Part shown: positions 53,763 to 63,052 of the stretch, piece by piece | Position numbering within the stretch: position 1 is the stretch's first letter | Layout of the letters: each line of letters begins with the position of its first letter | Assembly: GCF_017161325.1 (NCBI RefSeq) | Contig: NZ_CP045670.1 | Coordinates: 2,659,367 to 2,723,366, forward strand | DNA length: 64,000 nt | Direction of reading: 5' to 3' | Source: Treponema pedis | GTDB lineage: Bacteria; Spirochaetota; Spirochaetia; Treponematales; Treponemataceae | Notes under the pieces: model-generated | Seen by the model: the letters and a program-made list of their open reading frames with translations, nothing else | What the model was told of the DNA's origin: nothing | Database searches by the model: none | Made by a program: the position numbers and the translations under genes

Positions 53763-54302
53763 CTATTTTACACCGGACTTACCGACTTTTCTGATGATAA
53801 CTTCATCTTCATAACGGATTCCCTTACCCTTATACGGTTCAGGACCTCTGAGCTTTCTTACCTGTGAAGCAAATTCGCCTACAGCTTCTTTAGAAGCACC
53901 TGAAACGGTTACTTTAAGCTGGTCGACTTTTACTTCAATACCTTCGGGAATAAGAACGGCAAAGTCGTTTGAATAACCTAAAGCCATCACCAACAGTTTT
54001 CCCTGTACTTCAGCCTTATAACCTACGCCGTTTATAACAAGCGTCTTAGAAAAGCCGGTACTTACACCCTTTACCATATTGTTTAAAAGGCTTCGGTACA
54101 AACCGTGATAAGCTCTTGTTTGAAGCTCATCGTTTTTTCGGGTTACTATAGCTTCTTCACCTTCAACTTTAATATCTACCGAATCCGGGTGATATTTTTG
54201 TGAAAGTTTACCCTTAGGGCCTTCAACGGTAAAAACACCGTTTGCAACATTTACCTTTACACCTGCAGGAATAGCAACAGGCAGTTTTCCAATTCTTGAC
54301 AT
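53763..54302 (-). CDS. rplF: 50S ribosomal protein L6
   Basis: 179 residues. [15 protein letters not shown] at the start and [17 protein letters not shown] near the end are diagnostic of L6. Confidence 0.97.
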   Translation of the reverse strand: MSRIGKLPVAIPAGVKVNVANGVFTVEGPKGKLSQKYHPDSVDIKVEGEEAIVTRKNDELQTRAYHGLYRSLLNNMVKGVSTGFSKTLVINGVGYKAEVQGKLLVMALGYSNDFAVLIPEGIEVKVDQLKVTVSGASKEAVGEFASQVRKLRGPEPYKGKGIRYEDEVIIRKVGKSGVK

Positions 54303-54312
54303 TATCCGCCTC

Positions 54313-54711
54313 CTACCAAACCTTACAAATAAGCTCGCCGCCTACTTGGCTTTCGCCAGCCGCTTTTCCGGTAATTATACCCTTTGAAGTCGATACAATA
54401 AGAGTACCGTAGCCGTTAAAAACCCTCGGTAAGCTCTTATAGCCTGAATATACTCGGCGTCCCGGTGTGGAAACCTTTTCTATGCCGTGAATTACGGACG
54501 CTTCTTTATCGTCATATTTTAAGAAAACACGGATATTGTTTACACCGTCTTGGGTTAATTTTTTACAATTTTTAATATACCCTTCCGATTTAAGAATACT
54601 GATAATCTCCCATTTTACTCTTGAAGATGGAATATCAACCGATTCGTGACCGGCGGAAGCAGCATTTCTAATTTTTGTGAGCATGTCTGCTATCGGATCT
54701 GAAACACTCAT
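54313..54711 (-). CDS. rpsH: 30S ribosomal protein S8
   Basis: 132 residues from [17 protein letters not shown]; the upstream Met at 54729 overlaps rpsN and is not needed. The end [33 protein letters not shown] is the S8 C-terminal signature. Confidence 0.97.
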   Translation of the reverse strand: MSVSDPIADMLTKIRNAASAGHESVDIPSSRVKWEIISILKSEGYIKNCKKLTQDGVNNIRVFLKYDDKEASVIHGIEKVSTPGRRVYSGYKSLPRVFNGYGTLIVSTSKGIITGKAAGESQVGGELICKVW

Positions 54712-54722
54712 TATCGCTCCTC

Positions 54723-54908
54723 CTACCAACTTGACTTTGTAACGCCGGGGATTTGCCCTTCGCTTGCCAATTTTCTAAAGCAAACACGGCACATTTTGAA
54801 TTTTCGCAAATAGCCTCTGGGCCTTCCGCAAACCTTGCATCTGTTGTACTGTCGTGTCGGATACTTCGCTTTTCTGTTCGCTTGATTAATTTTCGCTGTT
54901 GTAGCCAT
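54723..54908 (-). CDS. rpsN: 30S ribosomal protein S14, zinc type
   Basis: 61 residues with Cys24, Cys27, Cys40 and Cys43 (CKVC and CRVC) as zinc ligands: the short Z form of S14. Confidence 0.96.
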   Translation of the reverse strand: MATTAKINQANRKAKYPTRQYNRCKVCGRPRGYLRKFKMCRVCFRKLASEGQIPGVTKSSW

Positions 54909-54919
54909 GAAATCCTCTC

Positions 54920-55471
54920 TTACTTCCTAAAGGGCATACCAAACTTTGCAAGAAGAGCTCTTGCTTCTTGGTCGGTCTTGGCGGAAGTTACCACGTTTAC
55001 ATTCAAACCCGAAATACGTTCGATTTTATCGAAATCGATTTCAGGAAAAATGATTTGCTCGGTAATACCTACTGAATAATTGCCGCGGCCGTCAAAACCG
55101 TTCGGGTTTACTCCGCGGAAATCCTTAATACGAGGCAATGCAACATTTATAAAACGGTCTAAAAATTCATACATTCTAGCTCCGCGCAAAGTTACCATTG
55201 CCCCCACCTCATTTCCCTCACGAAGTTTAAAGTTTGCTATACTCTTTTTTGCCTTTGTTTTCACAGCTTTTTGACCTGTAATAATTTCAAGGTCGGTTAC
55301 TGCAGCATCAAGTAGTTTCCTGTTCGTGAGAGCTACACCAACACCCATGCTTACAACGACTTTTTTAAGCCGCGGAATTTGCATAACCGTAGTATAGTTA
55401 AATTCCTTTTTAAGCTCAGGGCTGATTTGTTCCGTATAGACTTTCTTAAGCCGAGGTACATAATTACTCAT
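54920..55471 (-). CDS. rplE: 50S ribosomal protein L5
   Basis: 183 residues from [12 protein letters not shown]; the L24 stop and this ATG overlap as [26 protein letters not shown] and the terminal [19 protein letters not shown] are L5 signatures. Confidence 0.97.
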   Translation of the reverse strand: MSNYVPRLKKVYTEQISPELKKEFNYTTVMQIPRLKKVVVSMGVGVALTNRKLLDAAVTDLEIITGQKAVKTKAKKSIANFKLREGNEVGAMVTLRGARMYEFLDRFINVALPRIKDFRGVNPNGFDGRGNYSVGITEQIIFPEIDFDKIERISGLNVNVVTSAKTDQEARALLAKFGMPFRK

Positions 55472-55785
55472 TATAACGCTTCTCCACACTTACGGCAAAC
55501 TCTTTTCTTTTTGCCGTCTTCTATTTTATATGCAATGCGCGTTTTTCCGCATTTTTTGCATAAAATCATAACATTAGAAGCTGAAATCGGAGCTTCAATT
55601 TCGACGATACCGCCTTGGTCTTGCTGATTTCTTTTGCGCATGGCTTTTTTTACCATATTAAGACCGCGGATAATAACCTTGTTTTTATCCTGTAGGACTT
55701 TTACAACTTCTCCGCGCTTACCTTTTTCGGTACCTGCAATAACCTCAACATTATCGTTACGGTGAATTCTGATTTTTCCTGCCAT
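55471..55785 (-). CDS. rplX: 50S ribosomal protein L24
   Basis: 104 residues from [11 protein letters not shown] (GGAG upstream); an earlier frame start overlaps rplN. The KOW core is [31 protein letters not shown]. The C-terminal part carries CKKC and CRKC, a zinc-ribbon end that only some bacterial L24 proteins have. Confidence 0.96.
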   Translation of the reverse strand: MAGKIRIHRNDNVEVIAGTEKGKRGEVVKVLQDKNKVIIRGLNMVKKAMRKRNQQDQGGIVEIEAPISASNVMILCKKCGKTRIAYKIEDGKKKRVCRKCGEAL

Positions 55786-55795
55786 AAACATCTCC

Positions 55796-56164
55796 TTAAA
55801 GGACTTCCGGAGCAAGAGAAATAATCTTCATGTAATCGTAATCACGAAGCTCTCTGGCTACAGGGCCGAAAATACGTTTTCCCTTAGGATTTTTATTATC
55901 ATCAACAATTACGCAAGCGTTATCGTCAAATCTGATATATGTTCCGTCGGGGCGGCGGTATTCTTTAGAAACGCGCACAATAACCGCTTTTTCTACCGTA
56001 CCCTTTTTAATAACCGATGTCGGCAACGCTTCTTTAACGGCAACAACGATTATATCTCCAATTCCTGCATATCTGCGTTTTGAACCGCCGATAACCTTAA
56101 TACATTCTACGAGTTTAGCACCCGAGTTATCGGCAACGTTTAATCTTGTTTCTACCTGTATCAT
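55796..56164 (-). CDS. rplN: 50S ribosomal protein L14
   Basis: 122 residues, the invariant L14 length. [37 protein letters not shown] is diagnostic. Confidence 0.98.
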   Translation of the reverse strand: MIQVETRLNVADNSGAKLVECIKVIGGSKRRYAGIGDIIVVAVKEALPTSVIKKGTVEKAVIVRVSKEYRRPDGTYIRFDDNACVIVDDNKNPKGKRIFGPVARELRDYDYMKIISLAPEVL

Positions 56165-56180
56165 TTACCTTACTCCTCGT

Positions 56181-56453
56181 TTACTTAGCTCGCTCAATAA
56201 TTTCCGTGAGCCGCCAAGACTTATCCTTGCTGATAGGTCTGTGTTCTACAATCCGTACCGTATCGCCGATGTGAGCCGAATTCTCTTCATCGTGAGCCTT
56301 GTATTTTTTGCTGCTCGATACGTATTTTTTGTACAACTTATGAAGTTTTTTGGTTCGAACTTCGACAACGACGGTTTTATTCATCTTGTCGCTGGTTACG
56401 ATACCGACAAACTCGCGGTTCCCGATTTTTTTTACTTGTTCTTTAGTTTCCAC
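56181..56453 (-). CDS. rpsQ: 30S ribosomal protein S17
   Basis: 90 residues. [20 protein letters not shown] and [20 protein letters not shown] are the S17 OB-fold motifs. Confidence 0.97.
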   Translation of the reverse strand: METKEQVKKIGNREFVGIVTSDKMNKTVVVEVRTKKLHKLYKKYVSSSKKYKAHDEENSAHIGDTVRIVEHRPISKDKSWRLTEIIERAK

Positions 56454-56463
56454 GGGCCTGCTC

Positions 56464-56673
56464 CTATTTTACGTTTTCACCAGCCAATTCTTTTTGGCGT
56501 ATAAATGTATTTAACATTGCAATCTCGCGACGCATAGTTCGTTTTTGAACCGGATTATCCAAATGTCCTACAACAGCTTGAAATCTTAACTCCATGTGCT
56601 TTTGTTTTAACTCATTGCGTTTTGAAACAAGTTCAGCATAAGACATTTCTTTGTATTTTGACTTAATCTTCAT
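56464..56673 (-). CDS. rpmC: 50S ribosomal protein L29
   Basis: 69 residues, two-helix protein: [49 protein letters not shown]. Confidence 0.96.
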   Translation of the reverse strand: MKIKSKYKEMSYAELVSKRNELKQKHMELRFQAVVGHLDNPVQKRTMRREIAMLNTFIRQKELAGENVK

Positions 56674-56685
56674 TCTTAACGCTCC

Positions 56686-57102
56686 TTAGTCGGCTTGAAT
56701 TTGCTCGGCAAATTTTGTCTTGAAAGGAAGTTTGCTTCCCGCAAGAAGCATAGCTTCTTCAGCCAAGTTTTTTTCTACACCGGCTAACTCAAAAATAACC
56801 GTTCCGGGTTTTACTACAGCTACCCAGTATTCGGGAGCACCCTTACCTCCGCCCATTCGGACTTCAGCCGGTTTTTTCGAATAAGGTTTATCCGGAAAAA
56901 CACGAATCCATAACTTTCCGCCGCGCTTAATCTTGCGGTTTAACGCAACACGGGCGGCTTCAATTTGCCTGTTTGTAAGCAAAAACGGTTCAAGAGAAAC
57001 AAGACCGAAATCGCCGAAATCGATGCTGTTGCATCGCGTGGCTTCGCCCTTTATTCTTCCGCGCTGAACCTTTCTATGTTTTACTCGTTTAGGACTAAAC
57101 AT
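56686..57102 (-). CDS. rplP: 50S ribosomal protein L16
   Basis: 138 residues. [19 protein letters not shown] and [42 protein letters not shown] identify L16. Confidence 0.98.
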   Translation of the reverse strand: MFSPKRVKHRKVQRGRIKGEATRCNSIDFGDFGLVSLEPFLLTNRQIEAARVALNRKIKRGGKLWIRVFPDKPYSKKPAEVRMGGGKGAPEYWVAVVKPGTVIFELAGVEKNLAEEAMLLAGSKLPFKTKFAEQIQAD

Positions 57103-57105
57103 AAT

Positions 57106-57825
57106 TTACTGCCTCCCTGTTTGAGCAGGCTTTTCGGAACGCGGCTTCCTTTGCTTTTTAAGCAAGGCTCCCGCATCTTCTTTTTGTTCACTGCCAAACA
57201 TCATTCCGCCGTAAAGCCACACCTTACAACCGATTTTTCCGTAAGTGGTTTCGGCTTCGGCAAAACCGTAATCTATATCCGCACGAAGCGTATGAAGAGG
57301 AACTCTTCCCTCTTTCATTTCTTCGGTTCGGGACATTTCGGCACCGCCCAAGCGTCCCGAAATTCTAATTTTTATTCCCTGAGCTCCGGACCTCATAGTA
57401 TTAAAACATGCCTGCTTTAATACCTTTCGGAAAGAAGCTCTGCCTGCAAGCTGGTGCGCAACATTTTGGGCAACTAAAGCGGCTTTAAGTTCAGCCCTTT
57501 TAATTTCCTTAATTTTTATCTGCACCTTTTTACCGAGTTTTTTTTGTATCGCGGCACCGATTTTTTCAATATTTGCGCCTTTTACACCGATAATAACGCC
57601 GGGTCTTGCAGTGTGAATCATAATCGTTATCCTTTGAGGGTGGCGGATAATTTCAACTTCTGCAATGTCGGCATTTTTACACTCGGGGATATCCCTAATC
57701 ATAGCACGGATTTTTAAATCCTCATGCAATAAATCGGCATAATCTCTGGGGCCTGCATACCAGCGGGATACCCAGGTTTTATTTATACCAAGTCTTAATC
57801 CTGTAGGGTTTACTTTCTGTCCCAT
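57106..57825 (-). CDS. rpsC: 30S ribosomal protein S3
   Basis: 239 residues from [18 protein letters not shown]; the ten codons before it overlap rplV and are not part of S3. KH domain [14 protein letters not shown] and C-terminal [22 protein letters not shown] are present, followed by a short basic tail. Confidence 0.97.
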   Translation of the reverse strand: MGQKVNPTGLRLGINKTWVSRWYAGPRDYADLLHEDLKIRAMIRDIPECKNADIAEVEIIRHPQRITIMIHTARPGVIIGVKGANIEKIGAAIQKKLGKKVQIKIKEIKRAELKAALVAQNVAHQLAGRASFRKVLKQACFNTMRSGAQGIKIRISGRLGGAEMSRTEEMKEGRVPLHTLRADIDYGFAEAETTYGKIGCKVWLYGGMMFGSEQKEDAGALLKKQRKPRSEKPAQTGRQ

Positions 57826-57826
57826 T

Positions 57827-58189
57827 TTATTCTCCTGCCCTTTCGTCAACGACAACTGTGATATGACACATGCGCTTTAAGAGCATGTCTGCACGGCCTT
57901 TACCCCTGCACCAAATACGCTTCAGCCTCGGGCCTTCATCAATCATAATATCCTTTACAATGAGCATATCTTCATCTAATTGCTTATTTCTGTTAAGAGC
58001 ATTAGAAGCGGCAGACTTCATTGTTTTAGAAATCAGAGTTGCGCCTTTTTGGGGCATATTTTCCAAAATCGCCATTGCCTCCGGATACGGCTTGTGTTTA
58101 ACAACCTTCGCAACCGGTCTTACCTTAGTAGGTGAAGCAATAAGAAATTTAGTTGTTGCCCGATATCCTGTTTTTTCAGTCATCTTCAT
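57827..58189 (-). CDS. rplV: 50S ribosomal protein L22
   Basis: 120 residues. [22 protein letters not shown] and [25 protein letters not shown] are L22 signatures. Confidence 0.97.
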   Translation of the reverse strand: MKMTEKTGYRATTKFLIASPTKVRPVAKVVKHKPYPEAMAILENMPQKGATLISKTMKSAASNALNRNKQLDEDMLIVKDIMIDEGPRLKRIWCRGKGRADMLLKRMCHITVVVDERAGE

Positions 58190-58193
58190 TCAC

Positions 58194-58472
58194 CTATTTT
58201 CCAACCTTCTTGTCCGAATTTGCGTGCTTGCGGAATGTCCGTGTAGGCGCAAATTCGCCAAGTTTATGCCCAACAAGATTCTCGGTTATATAAACCGGAA
58301 TCCACGTCTTGCCGTTATGCACCGAAATGGTGTTACCGACCATCTCGGGAATAATAGTAGAACATCGGGAATAAGTCTTTATCGGCCTCTTTTTACCCGA
58401 TTTGTTCATTTCGTTTACGTTTTTAAAAAGGCTCTTCGCAATAAAAGGCCCCTTCTTTACTGATCTTGACAC
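58194..58472 (-). CDS. rpsS: 30S ribosomal protein S19
   Basis: 92 residues. [16 protein letters not shown] and the C-terminal [16 protein letters not shown] mark S19. Confidence 0.98.
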   Translation of the reverse strand: MSRSVKKGPFIAKSLFKNVNEMNKSGKKRPIKTYSRCSTIIPEMVGNTISVHNGKTWIPVYITENLVGHKLGEFAPTRTFRKHANSDKKVGK

Positions 58473-58486
58473 TTATTCACTCTCCC

Positions 58487-59314
58487 CTACTTTTTCTTTC
58501 GTCTTGAGACAATGAACTTATCGGAAGGATTGCGCTTTTTGCGGGTTTTGTATCCCTTACAGGGTTGCCCCCAAGGAGTAACGGGATGCCTTCCCTTTCC
58601 GCGACCTTCACCGCCGCCTAACGGATGGTCAATCGGGTTCATAGACATACCGCGTACGGTAGGCCTTATACCCAGCCATCTTGAGCGTCCTGCCTTGCCA
58701 AGACTTGTATTCATATGATCTTCATTGCCGACTTCGCCTATGGTAGCATAACATTTTTTATGTACTAAACGCGTTTCTCCCGAAGGCAGTTTTATGGTAA
58801 CATATTCGCCTTCTTTTGCAGCAACCAACGCACCGGCACCTGCCGAGCGTACCATCTGTCCGCCCCTTCCGATTGTAAGCTCAATATTATGAACGGTAAA
58901 ACCTACAGGGATTACCTCCAGCGGAAGAGCATTTGCAACATCTAAAGCCGCCATCTCCCCGCTCATAATTTTTTGCCCGATTTTTAATCCCTTAGGAGCG
59001 ATAATATATCGCTTTTCGCCGTCGGCATAGAAAATCAATGCAATATTTGCACTGCGGTTAGGATCATATTCAATCGTTCTCACAGTACCCGGAATACCAT
59101 ATTTATTTCGCTTAAAATCGATTTCTCGGTATCTCTTTTTATGTCCGCCGCCCTGCCCGCGAACCGAAATGCGACCTCTTGAATCACGACCCGCTCTGTT
59201 TTTAAACCCCTTTGTAAGAGATTTTTCAGGCTTTTGAGCCGTAATTTCATCTTTGCGCAAATCAATCCGTCCGCGTAGTCCGGGCGTCATCGGCTTATAT
59301 TCTTTTAGAGCCAT
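58487..59314 (-). CDS. rplB: 50S ribosomal protein L2
   Basis: 275 residues. Near the C-terminus [19 protein letters not shown] holds the conserved peptidyl-transferase-proximal His; [18 protein letters not shown] lies near residue 60. Confidence 0.98.
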   Translation of the reverse strand: MALKEYKPMTPGLRGRIDLRKDEITAQKPEKSLTKGFKNRAGRDSRGRISVRGQGGGHKKRYREIDFKRNKYGIPGTVRTIEYDPNRSANIALIFYADGEKRYIIAPKGLKIGQKIMSGEMAALDVANALPLEVIPVGFTVHNIELTIGRGGQMVRSAGAGALVAAKEGEYVTIKLPSGETRLVHKKCYATIGEVGNEDHMNTSLGKAGRSRWLGIRPTVRGMSMNPIDHPLGGGEGRGKGRHPVTPWGQPCKGYKTRKKRNPSDKFIVSRRKKK

Positions 59315-59348
59315 CTTGCTATCCCCTTAAAACATAAGCATTTTAAGC

Positions 59349-59633
59349 TTATGCACCTTCAAAAACCTTAATCGTTTCGCCTTTGGCAAGTTTTACAGTT
59401 GCTTTTTTCCAAGAAGAAGTTCTGCCTTCTTTGTAGCGAAGCCTTTTAAGCTTTCCTCGAACATTAACAACAGTACAATCGGTAACTTTAACGTTGAACA
59501 ATCGGCGTACTGCTTCCTTTATCTGAATCTTTGTAGCCTTTTTTGCCACTTTGAAAACATATTTTCCCTGCTCGCGAAGCTCTGTACTTTTTTCGGTAAG
59601 AACAGGCGCGATAAGTATATCATTATATTCCAT
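59349..59633 (-). CDS. rplW: 50S ribosomal protein L23
   Basis: 94 residues. ILIAPVLTEKSTELREQGKYVFKVAKKATKIQIKEAVRRLF and the KRLRYKEGRTSSWKKATVKL hairpin identify L23. Its stop-start junction abuts rplD (59633). Confidence 0.97.
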   Translation of the reverse strand: MEYNDILIAPVLTEKSTELREQGKYVFKVAKKATKIQIKEAVRRLFNVKVTDCTVVNVRGKLKRLRYKEGRTSSWKKATVKLAKGETIKVFEGA

Positions 59634-60268
59634 TATTCGGCCTCCTTACATCCGTAAAATTGAGAGAGATTTTTTGCGGCAGTTTCAAGCATAATAATCT
59701 TTCTTCCGTAAAACAAATCATGAGCGCGAAGCCTGTTATAAGATAAAAACGAAAGATGAGGAATATTTCGTCCCGCCCGTTTAAGCAAAGCGTCATCATC
59801 TTTTAAAATTACAACGGCACGTTCATTCTTTGCAAAATTATTTAAAATTTTAACCAAATCCTTTGTTTTACCGCTTTCTACCGTAAAATCCTCAACAACC
59901 GTAAGCCTGTCGTTTTGAGCTTTTAAACTCAAAATGGATTTCATAGCCAATCTTTTTGCCTTTTTCGGCATAGAATAGCTGAAATCGCGCGGCTTCGGTC
60001 CGAAAACAACACCTCCGCCCACTAAAAGGGGAGATTTTTTATCGCCTCGTCTGGCACGCCCCGTACCTTTTTGACTGTAAGGCTTGGCATTGGAACCGTG
60101 AACCTCCGCCCGCCCCTTTGTACAAGCCGTTCCGACGCGCTTGTTGGCTAATTCATTATTGATGGCGTAGTAAATAACATCATCATTTACGGGAAGACCG
60201 AATACCTTGTCATCAAGATTTATTGTCCTCAATTCTTTACCATCGACTGAATAGACTTTCTTTTCCAT
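59633..60268 (-). CDS. rplD: 50S ribosomal protein L4
   Basis: 211 residues. GSNAKPYSQKGTGRARRGDKKSPLLVGGGVVFGPKPRDFSY is the L4 loop that lines the exit tunnel. L4 is the autoregulator of the S10 operon in E. coli; no such leader was identified here. Confidence 0.97.
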   Translation of the reverse strand: MEKKVYSVDGKELRTINLDDKVFGLPVNDDVIYYAINNELANKRVGTACTKGRAEVHGSNAKPYSQKGTGRARRGDKKSPLLVGGGVVFGPKPRDFSYSMPKKAKRLAMKSILSLKAQNDRLTVVEDFTVESGKTKDLVKILNNFAKNERAVVILKDDDALLKRAGRNIPHLSFLSYNRLRAHDLFYGRKIIMLETAAKNLSQFYGCKEAE

Positions 60269-60282
60269 GTCTTCTACCGTCC

Positions 60283-60909
60283 TTATCTTGCACGCTTAAC
60301 TGCGGATTTTAAGAATACCGTAGCATCCTTTTTACCCGGAACAGAACCGCGAACCATTACAACACCCAATTCAGGATCAATTTTTACAACCTGCAAATTC
60401 TGAACGGTAACCTTATCGGAACCCATTCTGCCGGGCATTGTAGTGTTTTTAAAAGAACGACCCGGAGTTGTACATTGTCCCGTAGAACCCGCTTCACGGT
60501 GAAATTTCGAACCGTGACTTGCTCTACCGCCGCCGTAACCCCAGCGTTTCATAACACCCTGAAAACCCTTTCCCTTTGAAATTGCGGTAACATCTAAATA
60601 AGAAACTTTTTCAAAAAGCTCCACACCGAGCTTATCCCCTACTTTTACTTCTTTTTCAAAGCCGCGGAATTCCTTTAAAAGGCGTAAAGGCTTTACACCT
60701 TCGGTAAATTGCCCCGCATAAGGTTTACTCGTATGCTTTTCTTTAAGCTCGCCCAAACCGAGAACAACGGAAGAATAACCGAATTTTTCTTCATTCTTCA
60801 AAGCCACCACGGTATTGGGTTCAACCTGAATAACAGTAACCGGCATAAGATGCCCGACTTCGTTGAAAATCTGCGTCATACCGATTTTTTTACCAATCAG
60901 TCCAATCAT
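60283..60909 (-). CDS. rplC: 50S ribosomal protein L3
   Basis: 208 residues. MIGLIGKKIGMTQIF at the start and GYGGGRASHGSKFHREAGSTGQCTTPGRSFKNTTMPGRMG in the middle are diagnostic of L3. Confidence 0.98.
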   Translation of the reverse strand: MIGLIGKKIGMTQIFNEVGHLMPVTVIQVEPNTVVALKNEEKFGYSSVVLGLGELKEKHTSKPYAGQFTEGVKPLRLLKEFRGFEKEVKVGDKLGVELFEKVSYLDVTAISKGKGFQGVMKRWGYGGGRASHGSKFHREAGSTGQCTTPGRSFKNTTMPGRMGSDKVTVQNLQVVKIDPELGVVMVRGSVPGKKDATVFLKSAVKRAR

Positions 60910-60962
60910 TTAAACACTCCTAAGGTACGCACCCCTGATTAAAGGCCGTCTACCATACATAT

Positions 60963-61271
60963 TTATTGTTTAATTTCTACATCAACACCGGCGGATAATT
61001 CCAAAGCCATTAAAGCGTTCATAACATCCGCCGAAGGCTCGATAATATCTATCAGCCTTTTATGCGTTCTCATTTCGAACTGCTCACGCGATTTTTTATT
61101 TACGTGAGGAGAACGAAGTACCGTAAATTTGTTAATCCTAGTCGGAAGCGGAATAGGCCCGCAAACCTTTGCACCGGCTTTTTGAACGGCCTGTACAATA
61201 GCTTTTGAACTTTGATCAACCAATTCTACATCGAATCCGCGAAGTTTTACGCGAATTTTTTCTTTTATCAT
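60963..61271 (-). CDS. rpsJ: 30S ribosomal protein S10
   Basis: 102 residues. Two adjacent ATG codons follow GGAGG; the second is 5 bases away and preferred. [22 protein letters not shown] and [32 protein letters not shown] ([17 protein letters not shown] here) mark S10, also the antitermination factor NusE. Confidence 0.97.
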   Translation of the reverse strand: MIKEKIRVKLRGFDVELVDQSSKAIVQAVQKAGAKVCGPIPLPTRINKFTVLRSPHVNKKSREQFEMRTHKRLIDIIEPSADVMNALMALELSAGVDVEIKQ

Positions 61272-61340
61272 CATTTCCTCCGAAAAGATGTAAAACGGCC
61301 GATTGCCGGAAAAACCGGCAAAAGCCGTATTTTACATCGT

Positions 61341-62529
61341 TTATTCGATAATTTGAGTTACCTGACCGGAAGCGATAGTTCGTCCGCCTTCACGAATAGC
61401 AAGTTTAAGACCTTGGTCCATAGCAATCGGGTGAATAAGCTCGCCGAGAATCTTTACGTTATCGCCGGGCTTAACCATGTCCGTACCTTCGGGAAGATTT
61501 ACCGTTCCCGTAATGTCGGTAGTTCTGAAATAGAACTGAGGTCTGTAACCGGAGAAGAACGGGCTGTGCCGTCCTCCTTCTTCTTTTGAAAGAACATAAA
61601 TTTGAGCTTCAAATTTTGTGTGAGGCTGAATTGAACCCGGTTTGGCAAGAACCTGCCCGCGTTCAACTTCTTTCTTTTCAATACCGCGTAAAAGAAGACC
61701 TACGTTATCTCCCGCTTCACCTTCATCAAGAAGTTTGTTGAACATTTCAATACCGGTAACAACGGTTTTTTTTGGTAGGTCTGATACCTACGATTTCAAC
61801 TTCTTCGTTCATCTTGATTACACCGCGCTCGATTCTTCCCGTAACAACGGTACCGCGTCCCTGAATTGTAAAGATATCTTCAATCGGGAGCAGGAAGGGC
61901 TTATCGGAATCGCGTACGGGGTCCTTGAAGTAATCGTCCATAACTTTAAGAAGCTCTTCAATACAAGCCGTATCTTCGGCGGGAGCTCCGTCCTGTAAGG
62001 CTTTAAATGCCGAACCCTTTACAATCGGAGTATCTTCAGGGAAGCCGTAAGAAGACAAAGTTTCGCGAACCTCTTCTTCTACCAAGTCTACAAGGTCGGG
62101 GTCATCAACAAGGTCAATCTTGTTAAGAAATACGATAATCGAGGGTACACCTACCTGACGTGCAAGAAGTATATGCTCTTTTGTCTGCGGCATAACCGAA
62201 TCGGGTGCGGATACTACAAGAACGGCACCGTCCATCTGAGCGGCGCCGGTAATCATGTTTTTAACATAGTCGGCGTGTCCGGGACAGTCGATGTGAGCAT
62301 AATGCCTTTTATCGGACTGATACTCCAAGTGCCTGGTGTTGATTGTAATACCTCGAGCCTTTTCTTCCGGCGCATTATCAATCTCGTCATATTTTAGAAG
62401 CTTATCACCGTACTTCTTTGCACAATACGTAATGATTGCCGCCGAAAGAGTAGTTTTACCATGGTCAACGTGACCGATGGTACCAACGTTCATGTGAACT
62501 TTCGTTCTGTTAAATTTTTCCTTTGCCAT
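61341..62529 (-). CDS. tuf: elongation factor Tu, frameshifted in an A8 run
   Basis: Two frames, 62529-61747 and 61745-61341, join into 395 residues, the expected EF-Tu length, if one A is removed from the run of eight (T8 at 61766-61773 on the plus strand): [24 protein letters not shown] motifs intact: GHVDHGKTT (G1), RGITI (G2), DCPGHADYV (G3), FLNKIDLVD (G4), GSAFKAL (G5). EF-Tu delivers aminoacyl-tRNA to the ribosome and is essential, so this is very probably an assembly error. tuf heads the ribosomal operon, the Treponema arrangement as I recall it for T. pallidum. Confidence 0.95.
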
Positions 62530-62956
62530 GATATCCTCCTAAAAGACGTAGGCAAGTCTAATATTTCCCGCATTATAAATGACGAGATTTCAAAAGTTAA
62601 CGAGTCTTTCAAATCGAAAAACAAGCTTAACAGCCTGAATCGAAAAAACATGCAGTGTGATTAAAATCAGATAAGACGGAAGGCTCATATTTAAAGCACT
62701 TTTAGTTTATTATCCATAGGTTTTCGGATAATATTCGGATCCACCTGATGACCATCAAAACCGCCGCTTCGATGACTGGTTTGGTATCCTGCGGAATTTA
62801 TTCACGATTCATCATAAAATGAATACCGGCACAAGCCTGCCTAAAAAAGGTTTTACGGCGGTGCAAAACTCCTAAAGAACACCGGCTTAAAATACCGCTC
62901 AATAAGACAGAAACGGTTTTCAGCCATAAGTAAACAAGAAGCTTACTGTAAAATAT
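62530..62956 (-). promoter_or_regulatory. long 5' leader of the tuf-ribosomal operon
   Basis: About 425 bases separate the expected transcription start (near 62957) from the tuf ATG, with AGGAGG just before it. No gene is supported inside. A 64-codon minus-strand frame at 62798-62992 overlaps the promoter and is not credible. No known riboswitch fold was recognised. Confidence 0.5.
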
Positions 62957-62963
62957 AAGGAAG

Positions 62964-62992
62964 TTTATACCATAAAGAAAAAAAAATGTCAA
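62964..62992 (-). promoter_or_regulatory. consensus promoter of the tuf-ribosomal operon
   Basis: On the minus strand TTGACA (perfect) and TATAAA with a 17-base spacer, mostly T, and GG just before the -10. The upstream flank is A/T-rich like an UP element. Confidence 0.85.
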
Positions 62993-63052
62993 GAGGATTT
63001 TTTATTAAAAATTTATAAATATAAGTTGTAAATTTCAAGCTTTTCGGAATTT

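Noticed and set aside
61341-62529. Programmed frameshifting in tuf
   Set aside because: EF-Tu is not known to be recoded, and the same kind of homopolymer shift occurs in many unrelated genes of the window; sequencing error is simpler.
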